Source: CAYNQK01 sp964470375
Lineage (GTDB): Bacteria > Spirochaetota > Spirochaetia > Treponematales > JBGSOB01
Length of the DNA stretch: 64,000 bases
Assembly (NCBI GenBank): GCA_964470375.1
Contig: CAYYCP010000005.1
Location: forward strand, 1-64,000
Reading direction: 5' to 3'
The position numbers and the translations under genes were made by a program. Below are positions 32,604-42,900 of the stretch, piece after piece; within the stretch, counting starts at the first letter, position 1; each line of letters begins with the position of its first letter. The notes below the pieces were generated by a model, which saw only the letters and a list, made by a program, of their open reading frames with translations, searched no databases and was not told where the DNA came from.

Positions 32604-32699
32604 TCAGGGTTTGAGCCTGGCGCGCAGGCACAGGGCCTTGCGCGCCCATCGGCGCAGGAAGACGATGCCGATAATGCAGGGCACGGTGGCGATCAGGAA
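32604..32699 (-). pseudogene. Possible remnant of a membrane-protein C-terminus
   Basis: On the minus strand a 31-codon frame follows directly after a TAA (32700-32702) and reads FLIATVPCIIGIVFLRRWAR plus a basic tail to TGA at 32604-32606. One hydrophobic segment followed by Arg/Lys looks like the end of a membrane protein. No start beyond an internal GTG (32684) is available. It may be a degraded gene or a tiny membrane peptide. Confidence 0.25.
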
Positions 32700-32760
32700 T
32701 TACACGGCAGCGCCTCTTGTCTCTGGATCAGCGCCGGCCTGGGTCTCATTCCTCCTTCCG

Positions 32761-34077
32761 TCATCCGGCCCCCTGGTCCCCGGGCAGCTTAGACAAGAGA
32801 ACCTTGTCTATGCGCCTATCGTCCATGTCTACGACCTCGAAGCGCCAGCCCCCGCGCTCGAAGACGTCGCCGGCCCTGGGGATAGATCCCAAGCTCTCGA
32901 GCACGAAACCTGCCAGGGTATGGTAGTCGCGCGCCTCGGGGAAGAAGCCGGGCATGCCGGCCTCATCCTCCAGGATGTCCAGGCTCATGAGGCCGTCCAC
33001 CAGGAGGCTGCCGTCGGCTCGTTTGACCAACTGAGGCTCGTCTTGGGCGCGCGAATGCGAGAGCTCGCCCACGATCTCCTCCACCAGGTCGCGTAGGCTG
33101 ACGGATCCCTGCAGGCCACCGTACTCGTCCAGCACAAACAAAGTCATGGCCTCGTGATTGCGGAACGACTCGAAGACCTTGAGGGCGGTCATGGTCTCGG
33201 GGATGAAGGAGGGCGGATCCATGTGGGCCGCCAGGCCCCTGTAGCCGCCATCCAGGAATGCCAGGAGGAGACTGCGCACTTTCACCACGCCGACCAGATT
33301 ATCCAGACCGCCGCGGCATACCGGGAAGGCCGTCAGCTCAGGGTGCTCGCGCAGGGCCCGCTTGATCGTCTCAACGTCCGCGTCGGCCTCCAGCCAGGCC
33401 ATGTCGGACCTGTGCACGGCGAAATTCGAGACCCGCCGGTCGCCCAGGTAGAGGACGCTCTCGACCATATCGTGCTCGCGCTTTTCCAGTGCCCCGCTGC
33501 GCGTACCCTCTCGGATCATGATGCGAATTTCTTCCTCGGTCACGGCCGGATCGCCTGTGCGCTTGATCCTGAGGATCCGCAGGGCTAAGCGGGTAGAGGC
33601 TGAAAGGAGCATCTCCAGGGGCTTAAAGACTATGCCCAGGGCGCGGATATAGGGCGTGACCCAAGCCGCGATACTCTCCGGCGATGACAGGGCGATCTGT
33701 TTGGGAACCAGCTCTCCCACCACGATGGAGAAGAAGGTGATTAGCAGGACCACCAGGCCCATGCTAAGGGGTTCGGCGTAGGGGGCCAGCCAGGGTATCG
33801 CTCGGAGGCCGGCCGCAATGGCCCGGGCGATGGTTACCCCTCCGAAGGCGCCCGAAAGGATACCCACCAGGGTGATGCCTATCTGGATGGTGGAGAGGAA
33901 AGAAGAAGGATTCTCGGATACCTCAAGGGCCCGCTTATAGTTCTTGCGGCCGGCCTCGGCCTTGGCTTTGAGGCGGGCCCGCCGTGATGATACAACGGCC
34001 ATCTCGGCCATGGACAGGAAACCGTTCAGGGCTACCAGGAGGACGATGATGATGACGTCGCGGAGGCCTATGCCCAT
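32761..34077 (-). CDS. CorC/HlyC-type (CNNM, UPF0053) transporter with CBS domains
   Basis: This 438-residue protein is of the hemolysin/CNNM family: four-helix DUF21 membrane domain (first VIIIVLLVALNGFLSMAEMAV, then SSFLSTIQIGITLVGILSGA and LVVLLITFFSIVVGELVPKQ). Two CBS domains follow (about 210-330) with EEEIRIMIREGTRSGALE and FVLDEYGGLQGSVSLRDLVE, and a C-terminal CorC_HlyC domain (DYHTLAGFVLESLGSIP, VVDMDDRRIDKV). The family is linked to Mg2+/Co2+ efflux or resistance. An extended -10 box lies 7 nt before the ATG and no ribosome-binding site is seen. A phosphate cotransporter and CorA lie upstream in the same orientation. Confidence 0.92.
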   Translation of the reverse strand: MGIGLRDVIIIVLLVALNGFLSMAEMAVVSSRRARLKAKAEAGRKNYKRALEVSENPSSFLSTIQIGITLVGILSGAFGGVTIARAIAAGLRAIPWLAPYAEPLSMGLVVLLITFFSIVVGELVPKQIALSSPESIAAWVTPYIRALGIVFKPLEMLLSASTRLALRILRIKRTGDPAVTEEEIRIMIREGTRSGALEKREHDMVESVLYLGDRRVSNFAVHRSDMAWLEADADVETIKRALREHPELTAFPVCRGGLDNLVGVVKVRSLLLAFLDGGYRGLAAHMDPPSFIPETMTALKVFESFRNHEAMTLFVLDEYGGLQGSVSLRDLVEEIVGELSHSRAQDEPQLVKRADGSLLVDGLMSLDILEDEAGMPGFFPEARDYHTLAGFVLESLGSIPRAGDVFERGGWRFEVVDMDDRRIDKVLLSKLPGDQGAG

Positions 34078-34084
34078 GTTCGGT

Positions 34085-34093
34085 ATTCTAGCA
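34085..34093 (-). promoter_or_regulatory. Extended -10 promoter, probable leaderless start for the CorC-type gene
   Basis: On the minus strand TGCTAGAAT (extended -10) ends 7 nt before the ATG at 34077. The intervening ACCGAAC has no Shine-Dalgarno sequence. Confidence 0.45.
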
Positions 34094-34164
34094 TATCAGT
34101 CGCCGATGCCGGAGGTTTACCTCCGGGAAGACGAAACGGAAACCGGGGCCGGCTTAATGAAGGC

Positions 34165-35841
34165 TTACCTCATTTCCCGCAAAGCCTCGGACACGGCGAA
34201 GGCGAAGTCTCCTATCTTTTCGACGTGGCGCACCACGTCGATGAACATGAGCTCGGCCTTGACGTCCGCGCCGGCTTTCAAGTGCCGCCTGGATAGTTTG
34301 CGCAGCTCGACGCGCGAATCGTTGATAGCGTTTTCGAACTGCTCCGCACGGCGGAGGCCCTCGTCGTTGATGCCGGACGCGGCGTTATCCCGCACGAAGT
34401 CCAGGAAATCGCGCACCAGCTTGGTATACGGCGCAAGGGCCTCGGATTCCGCGGATCCGAACTTGATGCGCTTAGCGACCGATTTATCCAGGATGATGGC
34501 CAGGTTGAGGCAGCTGTCTGTGATGTTCTCCAGCTCTGTGACCACGCGCAGCATAGCCCGGATGCTCTCGCGGGTCGGCTCGGCCACGTCCTGCTCGGCC
34601 ACCGAGAGGAGGAAGCGGGTCAGCCCCTCGCGCATGCTGTCTGCGTATTCCTCCCAGGCCATGAAGCGCTTGGTTTCTGGCTCGAGGTCTTTGGGAGGAT
34701 CTTGGCGCAGCTCGCAGTAGCGGCCGAACATCTGCCCCACCATCTCCGCCATGTGGCCGATCTCCGTACGCGCTTGGACAAGGTTAAGCTCGGGCGAGCG
34801 AACCAAGGGCTTGATCTCGTAGACTTTCTTTATCTCGATCATTTCGCTCTTTTTGTCCTTGACCAGCCAGACCAGGAATCTAGCGTATTGCCTGGTGAGG
34901 GGAAGGAGGACCAGAGTGTTCGCCGTGTTGAAGAGGGTATGCAGCATGGCTATGTGGGCGCCCGCGGTCGTGGCGTTGATCGGCCCCGGAATCGTGAGAT
35001 CCACCAGCCTGATGAAGGGGCGGATCAGAATAGCGACCCAGAGGGTGCCCAGGACGTTGAAGAAGAGGTGGGCGAAGGCGGCCCGGCGGGCGTTGGTGTT
35101 CGTCCTGAGCGACACGAGGAAGGAATCGAAGCATGTGCCGATATTCGCGCCCAGGGTGATAGCGGCCGCCATCTCGAATGGGATGATGTCCTTTGACGCC
35201 AGTCCGATGACTATGGCGATGGTGGCGCTGGAGGCGTTGATCAGCATGGTGAAGACAGTTCCCACTAGGACGCTCACGGCGATCGCCAAGGCCCCTTTGC
35301 CCGCGAAATCATGGAGGAAGACGAGGGCCTCTCCGGTAGGATTGGGGATGGCCTCGGCCAGGAATTCCAGGCCCAGGAAGATGAGGGCGAAGCCCATCAG
35401 TCCCTCGCCATAGCTGCGCAAGCTGCCGCGCGAACCCTTGGTGAGGCTGAGGAAGTAGCCGATACCGAATACCGGGACGGCAAGGATGACGATGGAGAAT
35501 TTCTTCAGCCCCACCGCGGCTATGATCCAGCCCGTCAGGGTGGTGCCGATGTTGGAGCCCATGATGACGCCTATGGACTGAACCAGGCTGAGGAGGCCGG
35601 CGTTGACGAAAGAGACGACCATGACCGTGGTGGCCGAGGATGACTGGAGGAGGACGGTCACGATGACCCCGGTCAGCACGCCCACGAAGCGGTTGCGGGT
35701 CATCAGGTTGACTGCCCGTTGCAGCCTGTCCCCCGCGGCGCGCTGGATACCGTCCGAGCTGAGCTGCATCCCGTACATGAAGAGCGCCAGGGCGCCGGCC
35801 AGCTTGAAGCATATCCAGACTATGCTACCGAAGAGTCCCAT
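34165..35841 (-). CDS. Na+/phosphate cotransporter with PhoU-like C-terminal domain
   Basis: This 558-residue protein has an NptA-type Na_Pi_cotrans membrane domain with two inverted repeats marked by LLQSSSATTVMVVSFVNAGL and LINASSATIAIVIGLASK. It begins WICFKLAGALALFMYGMQLS, with GANIGTCFDSFLVSLR in between. Residues about 330-558 are a cytoplasmic PhoU-like helical bundle (LTRFLLSVAEQDVAEPTRES, FLDFVRDNAASGINDEGLRR, MFIDVVRHVEKIGDFAFAVS). Such fusions import phosphate with Na+ and may be regulated by the PhoU part. GGAGG lies 6 nt upstream of the ATG. No pst/pho genes are adjacent. Confidence 0.93.
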   Translation of the reverse strand: MGLFGSIVWICFKLAGALALFMYGMQLSSDGIQRAAGDRLQRAVNLMTRNRFVGVLTGVIVTVLLQSSSATTVMVVSFVNAGLLSLVQSIGVIMGSNIGTTLTGWIIAAVGLKKFSIVILAVPVFGIGYFLSLTKGSRGSLRSYGEGLMGFALIFLGLEFLAEAIPNPTGEALVFLHDFAGKGALAIAVSVLVGTVFTMLINASSATIAIVIGLASKDIIPFEMAAAITLGANIGTCFDSFLVSLRTNTNARRAAFAHLFFNVLGTLWVAILIRPFIRLVDLTIPGPINATTAGAHIAMLHTLFNTANTLVLLPLTRQYARFLVWLVKDKKSEMIEIKKVYEIKPLVRSPELNLVQARTEIGHMAEMVGQMFGRYCELRQDPPKDLEPETKRFMAWEEYADSMREGLTRFLLSVAEQDVAEPTRESIRAMLRVVTELENITDSCLNLAIILDKSVAKRIKFGSAESEALAPYTKLVRDFLDFVRDNAASGINDEGLRRAEQFENAINDSRVELRKLSRRHLKAGADVKAELMFIDVVRHVEKIGDFAFAVSEALREMR

Positions 35842-35895
35842 CGTCGCCTCCGAGAGTACGGGTGATTCCTGCCGGTGATTGTACGGGATTTCTCG

Positions 35896-37101
35896 TCATT
35901 TTTCCATCAGTGCACCCTGTATGGCGGTCTTGCGCGGGGCGCTTACGCCCTTGCGCGTCCGTTTTGCTGACGATTCCTGGGCTGATGCCGGATCGTCCGC
36001 AGGGCGCTTGGCCGTTGTCATGAGCGCCCGCTTCTGTTTCGCCTTCGCCGAAATTGGCGCGGCTTGAGGCAGACCGGCCGATTGCGGCCCATTGATGGGG
36101 GGATGCTCTTGCTGGATCCCTGCATTTCTCGGGTTGGTTACGGCCTGTTGGGTGGTGCCGCGGATCGGCTTGCGCTTGTTCGGGCGGTCCCTCAGGAGCA
36201 GGGCGCTCATTCCCCCCAAGACAGCGCTTACACCGATGATGATTCCGAGGGCTTCGGGTTCATTTTGGAGGGGCAGCGGCACGTTCATTCCGAAGATGCT
36301 GACCACCAGGGTCGGGATCATCAGCACGATGGATATGATGGTCAGGCGCTTCATGACCATGTTGAGGTTGTTTGAAATCACCGAGGCGAAGGCGTCCATA
36401 GTGCCGGTGAGGATGTCGGAGTAGATGTTGGCCATCTCGATGGCCTGGCGGTTGTCCGTCACCACGTCCTCGTGCAGGTCGCTCTCCTCCTCGCGGAAGC
36501 GCAGGGCCCGGGCCAGCTTGAGCTTGTCGATGACGATCTCGTTTGAGCGCAGGGAGGTGGTGAAGAAGACCAGGGATTTCTGGAGCGACAGGAGCTGGAC
36601 CAGCTCGTTGTTCTTGACCGAGCGTTGCAGGTCGCGCTCGATGGCGGTGGTCCGGCGGTTGATTTCTTTGAGATAGCGCAGGTAGACCATGGCGCCGCGG
36701 CCTATCAGGTGCAGGACGAAGGAAGCCCGGTTGCGCGGGTCGAAATTCCGGACGCGGTTGCTGGCCAGGTCGGCCAGGCTGTCAGAGTCCGCCTGGCAGA
36801 TGGTGATGATGCGATCTGCCATGAGGAAGATGCCTACCGGGACGGTGAAGAATGCCACTTCCTGGCGCGGGTCGTAGACGGGCAGGCGTACAACCAGCAT
36901 GGTGTAATCGTCTTCTTTTTCCACGCGTGGCTGTTCGTCCAGGTCCAGGATATCCTGGAGGTGGTCGGGCAGGATATGGTAATCGGATTCGAAAAGAGAA
37001 AGCTCTTCTTTGGTGACGTTACGCGCGTCGATCCAGCAATTCTCGCCGGCTTCCATGGTGGGCGTGATGCGGCCGCCCTCGCGCTTCCAGATCTGGATCA
37101 T
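35896..37101 (-). CDS. corA: CorA-family divalent cation transporter with long basic C-terminal tail
   Basis: This 401-residue CorA protein has an N-terminal cytoplasmic alpha/beta domain (WIDARNVTKEELSLFESDYH, HILPDHLQDILDLDEQPRVE), a long stalk helix, and two C-terminal TMs with the GMN signature in SIFGMNVPLP. Its substrate is probably Mg2+ or Co2+. CorA normally ends within about 10-15 residues of TM2; this protein continues for 96 residues rich in Lys, Arg, Pro, Gln and Ala (KRKPIRGTT, KRTRKGVSAPRK). That tail is unusual and may be a late frame extension. The ATG at 37101 follows AGGGGG, which can be hidden in a CCCC-GAA-GGGG hairpin. The longer frame to 37278 is GC-rich leader and is unlikely. 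Confidence 0.9.
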   Translation of the reverse strand: MIQIWKREGGRITPTMEAGENCWIDARNVTKEELSLFESDYHILPDHLQDILDLDEQPRVEKEDDYTMLVVRLPVYDPRQEVAFFTVPVGIFLMADRIITICQADSDSLADLASNRVRNFDPRNRASFVLHLIGRGAMVYLRYLKEINRRTTAIERDLQRSVKNNELVQLLSLQKSLVFFTTSLRSNEIVIDKLKLARALRFREEESDLHEDVVTDNRQAIEMANIYSDILTGTMDAFASVISNNLNMVMKRLTIISIVLMIPTLVVSIFGMNVPLPLQNEPEALGIIIGVSAVLGGMSALLLRDRPNKRKPIRGTTQQAVTNPRNAGIQQEHPPINGPQSAGLPQAAPISAKAKQKRALMTTAKRPADDPASAQESSAKRTRKGVSAPRKTAIQGALMEK

Positions 37102-37466
37102 TTGAACCCCCTTCGGGGCGGGCCCCCCGCGGGGTACAGGTCTATAGCCAGATGAGGACGCGTTCGGGGCGGTGCGCAGGGCCGTGAATGGCCGGACGCA
37201 CGGTCTCGATCGATTCCGCTCTAGCGGGGAACCTCGCCAGCGGGGGGCTCGCTTATGTGTGGATGGGCCGTTGGGCATCTACTACCGTCTGACGGCATTA
37301 CCCGGACCTCCCCCTTCGCGGACTACGCTCCCCCTTACGGGCGAGTGGCGGGACGCCCCTTTGTAGCACGTATGCCCTTGAGGGGCAAGCCCGTGGAACG
37401 GAGGCCCGGGCCATGGATTCGGGGCTCGGTCGGGAACAGCCACCCGAGAGGTGGGGCAGGGCCGGC
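37102..37466 (-). promoter_or_regulatory. Intergenic region upstream of corA with an SD-sequestering hairpin
   Basis: These 365 bp contain no supported gene. Next to corA, on the minus strand, TATAGA (37141-37146) could be a -10 box. The transcript would then include several GC-rich palindromes (37119-37137) and CCCC-GAA-GGGG (37108-37118), whose 3' arm is the corA ribosome-binding site. The remainder, towards the pbpC stop at 37467, shows nothing I can identify. Confidence 0.35.
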
Positions 37467-39905
37467 TCAGCGCGCGTCGAGTATCGTAAATTTCAAGTCG
37501 ATGGACAGGCCCTCCCCGTCCACCAGGGTGAGGACGTGGGGGCCGGGATCCGCCAGCATGCCCATGCTGTGGGGTTCGCGGGTGGCGCCGAGGTAGGTGC
37601 TGTCAAGGTGCCAATAGATTATGGCGCGCGGATCCCGGTGGACGGCTTCGGCCACCATGCGGCCGCGGCTCCCGTCGAGCTCCCTGGGTATGTAGACCTG
37701 GCTGCCGGGTTGGGGGTAGATGAGGCCGATGGGAAGGTCCCCCTCCTCGCGCCGGGCCCCCGGCTTGTAGGGCGGCAGGGGCCGGTAATCCGCGTTGGCC
37801 CGGCGGTAGTACCACTCCATAGCAGGGGGCAGGACGAACCAGGGCAGGTTCAGTATCGGGGCCCCGCCCTCCAGGGCGGCGTCGGTGCGGTAGGAGCCGC
37901 TGGCGTCCAGGTGAGCGGTGATGCAGTAGGGGCAGGGTTCGGGAAGATGGGCGCCGGCGGGGATAAGGGTGCGGCTCCGCTTGCCGCAATGGGGACCCGG
38001 GGGATAGCCCGAATAGGCGCAGATCTCGACCTCTTTCAGGTCGAGGAGGGGCTTATCGAACCAGGCCGAGTCCGGCAGAAAGCCGAAGGCGGCGAAGAGG
38101 AGAGGGGCCGCAGCGGCCGTGCCGGCCAGCTCGGGACGGGCCTGCCCGTCGGCGTTGCCTACCCAGACTCCCACGGTGTAGCGGGCCGTCACGCCTATCG
38201 CCCAAGCGTCGCGGTTGCCCTGGCTGGTTCCGGTTTTCCAGGCGATTTTCTCCGATGAGGAGAATTCCTCCCAGTTCTCGGCCGCCCCGGGGCGCTGGAC
38301 GCGGAGGAGGGCGTCCAGGGTGAGGTAGGCCGCGCCCCGCGAGTACTTGTTTCGGCCCCGCGCCGGGGCTTTCCCGTCGGCTGTCCCATCGGCCCTGATG
38401 CAGAGGGGGCGATAGGGCAGTTCTTCTCCGGCAGCGTTGCGCGCCAGCCCCGCGTACATGGCAGTCAGCTCCCAGAGCTTGCCCTCGGCCCCGCCTATGA
38501 TGAGGGGCAGGCCGTAGTCGGCCGCGTCGCGGAAGAGGGTGCTCATGCCCAGATCCTTGAGGTCGCCGTAGAAGCGGTCCAGGCTGTATTCGCGCAGGAG
38601 CCTGATGGCCGGGATGTTGAGGGATCGGGCCAGGGCCATGTAGGCCGGGACGGCCCCGCGGAATCCATGCCCGGCGTTCTCCGGTGCGAAGCCCGGGTAC
38701 TTGGTGGGGATGTCGGCCACCAGGCGCTCGGGCAGGAGCTGCCCGTCGTCCAGCATGCCGGCGTAGAGGAAGGGCTTGAGGAGGCTGCCTGTGGACCGGG
38801 GTTCCTGGATGATGTCCACGTAGCCCCCAGGGGCGCTGTCCTCCTCAGGCGCGTTGCCGACGTAAGCCAGAACTCGGCCTGAGGCGTTCTCCGCGATGAT
38901 CAGGGCTGCGTTGCGTACCAGGTTGGCCCTCATGACGCTCAGGTGCTGGCGTACAAGCTCAGATGCCTGGGCTTGGATTTCGCGGTCCAGGCTTGACCTA
39001 AATAGGTGGCCATCGACGGGACCGAAGACGCCTTTCTTTATGGAGGAGAGAAGATGAGGAGCCAGGCGCGGGATGGGGTAGGGCTCGGGCGGTAGGCTCT
39101 CGGCCAGGACCAGGCCGAGGGTGGCTTGGTCCATGGCCCCGGCATCCGCCAGGCGACGCAGGAGGCGGTTGCGCTTGGCCAGGAGGAGGTCCCGGTTTTT
39201 ATCCAAACGCATCAGTGAGGGCGAGTTGGGCAGGATAGCCAGGGTGGCCGACTCGGCCCAACTCAGGTCCTCTGGCCGGCGGCCGAAATAACGCCATGAT
39301 GCAGCCTCCATGCCCACCACGTTGCCGCCGAAGGGGGCGTGGGTGGCGAAGGTCCTGAGAATCCAGGCCTTGTCATGGAGGAGCTCCAGCTTCAGGGCCA
39401 CCGCCATCTCCAGGAGCTTACGCCATACCGTACGGTTCGAGGGACCCAGTCCGATGCGGGCCGCCTGCATGCTGATGGTGCTGCCCCCGCTGAACACCCC
39501 GCCCTGGCTCAGGTTGAGCCAGGCCGCGCGGGCTATGGCGAGGGGGTCTATGCCAGGGTGCCGGTAGAAGCGCTTGTCCTCGAAGATCAGGAGGGCTTTC
39601 TCGAATTTTTCCGGGAGGGGGCCCATGGGCGGGAAGGACCATTCTTCATTGTCTGAGATCTGTGCCCCGAGGAGGAGACCGTTCCTGTCCGTGAGCACGA
39701 GGGAGTAGTCTTCCTTGAAGATGTGGGTCGGGATGGCCAGGTAGAGGGCCAGCCATAGGAGGCAGCCCAGGAGGGGCAGGTAGTCCCGGGGTCTTCGGAA
39801 CGATGGCAGGATGGCTTTCCAAGGAAGGGCCCGTAGGATGAGCCCGGCCTTCTTCCCTGAAACGGAAGGCCGGGCTCTACAGAACTTATTTTTCAACATG
39901 CACAC
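37467..39905 (-). CDS. pbpC: Penicillin-binding protein 1C (bifunctional glycosyltransferase/transpeptidase)
   Basis: This 812-residue protein has a short cytoplasmic tail and one TM (LPLLGCLLWLALYLAIPT). The GT51 domain has FEDKRFYRHPGIDPLAIARA and GGSTISMQAAR. The transpeptidase domain has RSTGSLLKPFLY (catalytic Ser of SxxK), the SxN motif in LARSLNIPAIR and WKTGTSQGNRDAWAIG (KTG). The BiPBP_C domain at the end (about 710-812) has GLIYPQPGSQVYIP and HVLTLVDGEG, characteristic of PBP1C. It builds and crosslinks peptidoglycan. It lies 24 nt downstream of the A2M gene, the classic pbpC-yfhM pair. ATG 39905 or 39899 are both possible starts; neither has a clear ribosome-binding site. Confidence 0.95.
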   Translation of the reverse strand: MCMLKNKFCRARPSVSGKKAGLILRALPWKAILPSFRRPRDYLPLLGCLLWLALYLAIPTHIFKEDYSLVLTDRNGLLLGAQISDNEEWSFPPMGPLPEKFEKALLIFEDKRFYRHPGIDPLAIARAAWLNLSQGGVFSGGSTISMQAARIGLGPSNRTVWRKLLEMAVALKLELLHDKAWILRTFATHAPFGGNVVGMEAASWRYFGRRPEDLSWAESATLAILPNSPSLMRLDKNRDLLLAKRNRLLRRLADAGAMDQATLGLVLAESLPPEPYPIPRLAPHLLSSIKKGVFGPVDGHLFRSSLDREIQAQASELVRQHLSVMRANLVRNAALIIAENASGRVLAYVGNAPEEDSAPGGYVDIIQEPRSTGSLLKPFLYAGMLDDGQLLPERLVADIPTKYPGFAPENAGHGFRGAVPAYMALARSLNIPAIRLLREYSLDRFYGDLKDLGMSTLFRDAADYGLPLIIGGAEGKLWELTAMYAGLARNAAGEELPYRPLCIRADGTADGKAPARGRNKYSRGAAYLTLDALLRVQRPGAAENWEEFSSSEKIAWKTGTSQGNRDAWAIGVTARYTVGVWVGNADGQARPELAGTAAAAPLLFAAFGFLPDSAWFDKPLLDLKEVEICAYSGYPPGPHCGKRSRTLIPAGAHLPEPCPYCITAHLDASGSYRTDAALEGGAPILNLPWFVLPPAMEWYYRRANADYRPLPPYKPGARREEGDLPIGLIYPQPGSQVYIPRELDGSRGRMVAEAVHRDPRAIIYWHLDSTYLGATREPHSMGMLADPGPHVLTLVDGEGLSIDLKFTILDAR

Positions 39906-39929
39906 GAGCTGATGCCGGCCGCATTCATC

Positions 39930-42900
39930 TCATTCGGTAGGTTCGCTGGCCTTGACTTCGATCCATTTCCCGGCCGTGGCCGCGCCGATGCTGGCGTCGT
40001 ACATGGCTTCCGCCTTGGATTGGGGCAGGTAGAACTTGCCCGCGTAGGCGGCCGTCAGCATGAACTTGAGGGTCTTGCGGCTCTCCGCCTTCAGGCTGAA
40101 GAAGGTGTACACGCGGTCGTCGCGGATGTCCTGGTACTCGAAGCCCTTGTCCTTGTCCTGGACCCAGCCCTCGAAGCGCGGATTGGTGATCTCCCAGCCC
40201 GAGGGGACGATGTACTCCATGGCCAGCTCCTGGTAATCCCGACCCTTGGCCGGATTGACCACGGTGAGCTCGGCTATGATATCCGTGCCCTGGGGCAGCG
40301 AGTCGACTGCCAAGCTGGAGCCGTCCTTATCGTGATAATTGACGAAAAGCTGGAGCCCATTGGAGAAGGCCTTCTCCCCGCCTAGGCCGGGCTGTCCCTT
40401 GACGATGAGGCGCAGGTATACGGGGCTCTGGGAATCGTTCTTGATCTTGAGTGTGCGCGACAACCCCTTGTCCGCGATCGGCAGCTCCTGGAGGGCCAGG
40501 AAGGCCCCGCTGGAAAGACTTCCGGAGCGTCCTTCCCATTCGTAGGATAATGAAATCGCGCCGCCGTCCGAGTTCTTGCCCAAGTACTTGCCTATCACCA
40601 CCAGGCTGTAGGCCAGGGTCTGGGTGCTATACCAGGAATCTGAAGATAGGCGCTTTGAGATGTCGGAGATGAGGGGCATGGCCAATTCCGTGCTGCCGCT
40701 CTCCAGGAAGCCCTCCGCCAGGACGGCCATGTCGCGGGTGTCCGAGCCGTAGGTGTAGTCCAGCTCCTTGTAGGGAGTGATGACGGGGATCTTGTTTCCC
40801 ACCAGGCGCATGGCAGCATCCTTCTGGCCCGCCAGGGCGTAGGCTCCGGCCAGCTTGAATTTTTCGGGATCGGCCAGGTTGCTGCGCTCGCGCAGGCGGT
40901 TCATCGCGCCCAGGTCCGGCTGTCCGGCCAGGGCCAAGTCGTAGAGGGCGTAGGCTTGGACGTAGTCGGACCTGTCTTGGTTCCAGTTGCCCGTCCCGAC
41001 CTGAGCCCTGAGGTAGGAGAGGATGGAGTCGATCAGGTAGGAGGGCACCTGGTATCCGAGATTGCGGGCCTCAAGGAGGAAGTGGGCCGCGTAGGTCGTG
41101 CCCCAGGCGCTGGCTTGGCCGCCGCCCGGCCAGTAGCTCAGGCCGCCCGACCAGGTCAGGAAGAGCCTCAGGCGGTTGATGCCGTCCTGCACGTTCTTGC
41201 GAACGGCGGCCAGTTGTTCCTCATCGAGCTTCACGACCTTGTCCAGGTAGAGTTGGGGAAAAACCGATGAGGTGGTCTGCTCTATGCACCCGTAGGGATA
41301 GTGTATGAGGAAGTCAAGGCGCCGTTCCAGGTCCAGGGGCTCTAAGGTGGAGGCCTCAAGCTTAACGGAGTTGCTGCCGGGCAGGCCGATCAGGCTCACC
41401 GGGATGTCACGCTTCTCGGAGGGCTTGAGCAGGAAGCTCTGAGCCCGTGTCACGGCCGCGTTGGGCGATCTCACATCGATCTCGATCTTCTGCCCCGAGG
41501 TGACCTTGCCGGACACGGCCGTCACCTCCGCCTCGGCTATCCCCAGCATGCCGGTGGAGGCCACCTCGAAGGTCACCAACTGGTCTCCACTCTTCACGAA
41601 TTTCACGGTCTTCTTGGACTCGCTCATGACCTTGAGCCGGTCATTGGTCTTGAGGCTGACGTCAATGGACTTGATACCGTCCTCCAGGGCGAAGACGGTC
41701 ACGGGCAGGGACAGCGATTCGGATACCGACATGACCCGCGGCAGGGTGGCGTAGACCATGACCGGCTTCTTGACCGGCACGCTCTTCTCGGCGAAGCCGT
41801 AGGCCATCTCGTTGCCGGCCACAAGCATCACCCGCACCGCCCCCACGTACTGGGGCATGGATATCTCATGGCTGGCGCTCTTGCCCGCGTCCAGGCTGAA
41901 GGGGCCCAGGAAGCGCACCATGGGCGGGAAACGATTGGCCTTGCGGCCCTCGGCCTGGCCGCCCTCCTCGCCGCCGCCCACCGCCAGGAGCCTCTCAAGG
42001 TTGCCGCCGTAAGGCGCCGCCACGAAGCCGTAGATGTCGTTGACGGTCACGGCCAGGGCGTCGCGTCTGAAGAAGTGGGCCCGCGGGTCGGGGGTGACGA
42101 AATGGGTGATGTTGAGGAGGCCCTCGTCCACCACCGCCAGGGTGTAGGTCATGGATCGGCCTTCCTTCTCGGAGACGGTGATGCGGGCCTTGCCGTTGGG
42201 CTCGTAGGAATCCGAGGTGGCCAGGGCCGGGGAAAGCTTGGTGGCCGGATCCTCGACCATTATCGGTAGGACGCCGAACATGCGTATGGGCCTGTCGTTG
42301 GATGTCTGCCCGTGGGGCTGGATGAGGGAGGCCCGCACGTACACGTTGGGCGTCATGGCGGCCGTGAGCTTGAGCTCGTAGATCGTATTGCCGGCCTTAG
42401 TCTGGATCCACTCCGTGGAGATGAGCCGACCATTGTTCTCAACGGATACCAGGGCGCGGCCGCCCTCGGAAGAGGGCAGGGTGATGCGGGCGGTTTCGCC
42501 AACCTTGTAGGCTTTCTTGTCAGAGGAGAAGACCAGGATGTTGGCAGCCTCGCCGCCGCCCTCGGAGGAAGAGAAATTCCAGCCGGGCCAGCGCATGTAG
42601 AAGATCTTGCCCGTACTGTGCCCTCCGGCGGTGTCCGTCACCTTGACGTAGAAGCGGCCCCAGCGGCGGTATTTGGACTTGAAGCTCCATTTGGCCAAGC
42701 CCTTGGAGACTTTCACCGTCGCCTCCTCCACCCGGTCGTAGTAGTCGCTGTCCATGTAGTCGGCCGCTTCTTCCTCGTACATGTCCCACCACCAGCGCCA
42801 GCCGATCTGGTAGACGGAGACCTGAAGCTCCCCGTCGATGGGCTTGCCGGCCGGGTCCAGGAGGGCCAGTCTGAATTCGTGGGCCTCGTCCACGTTGAGC

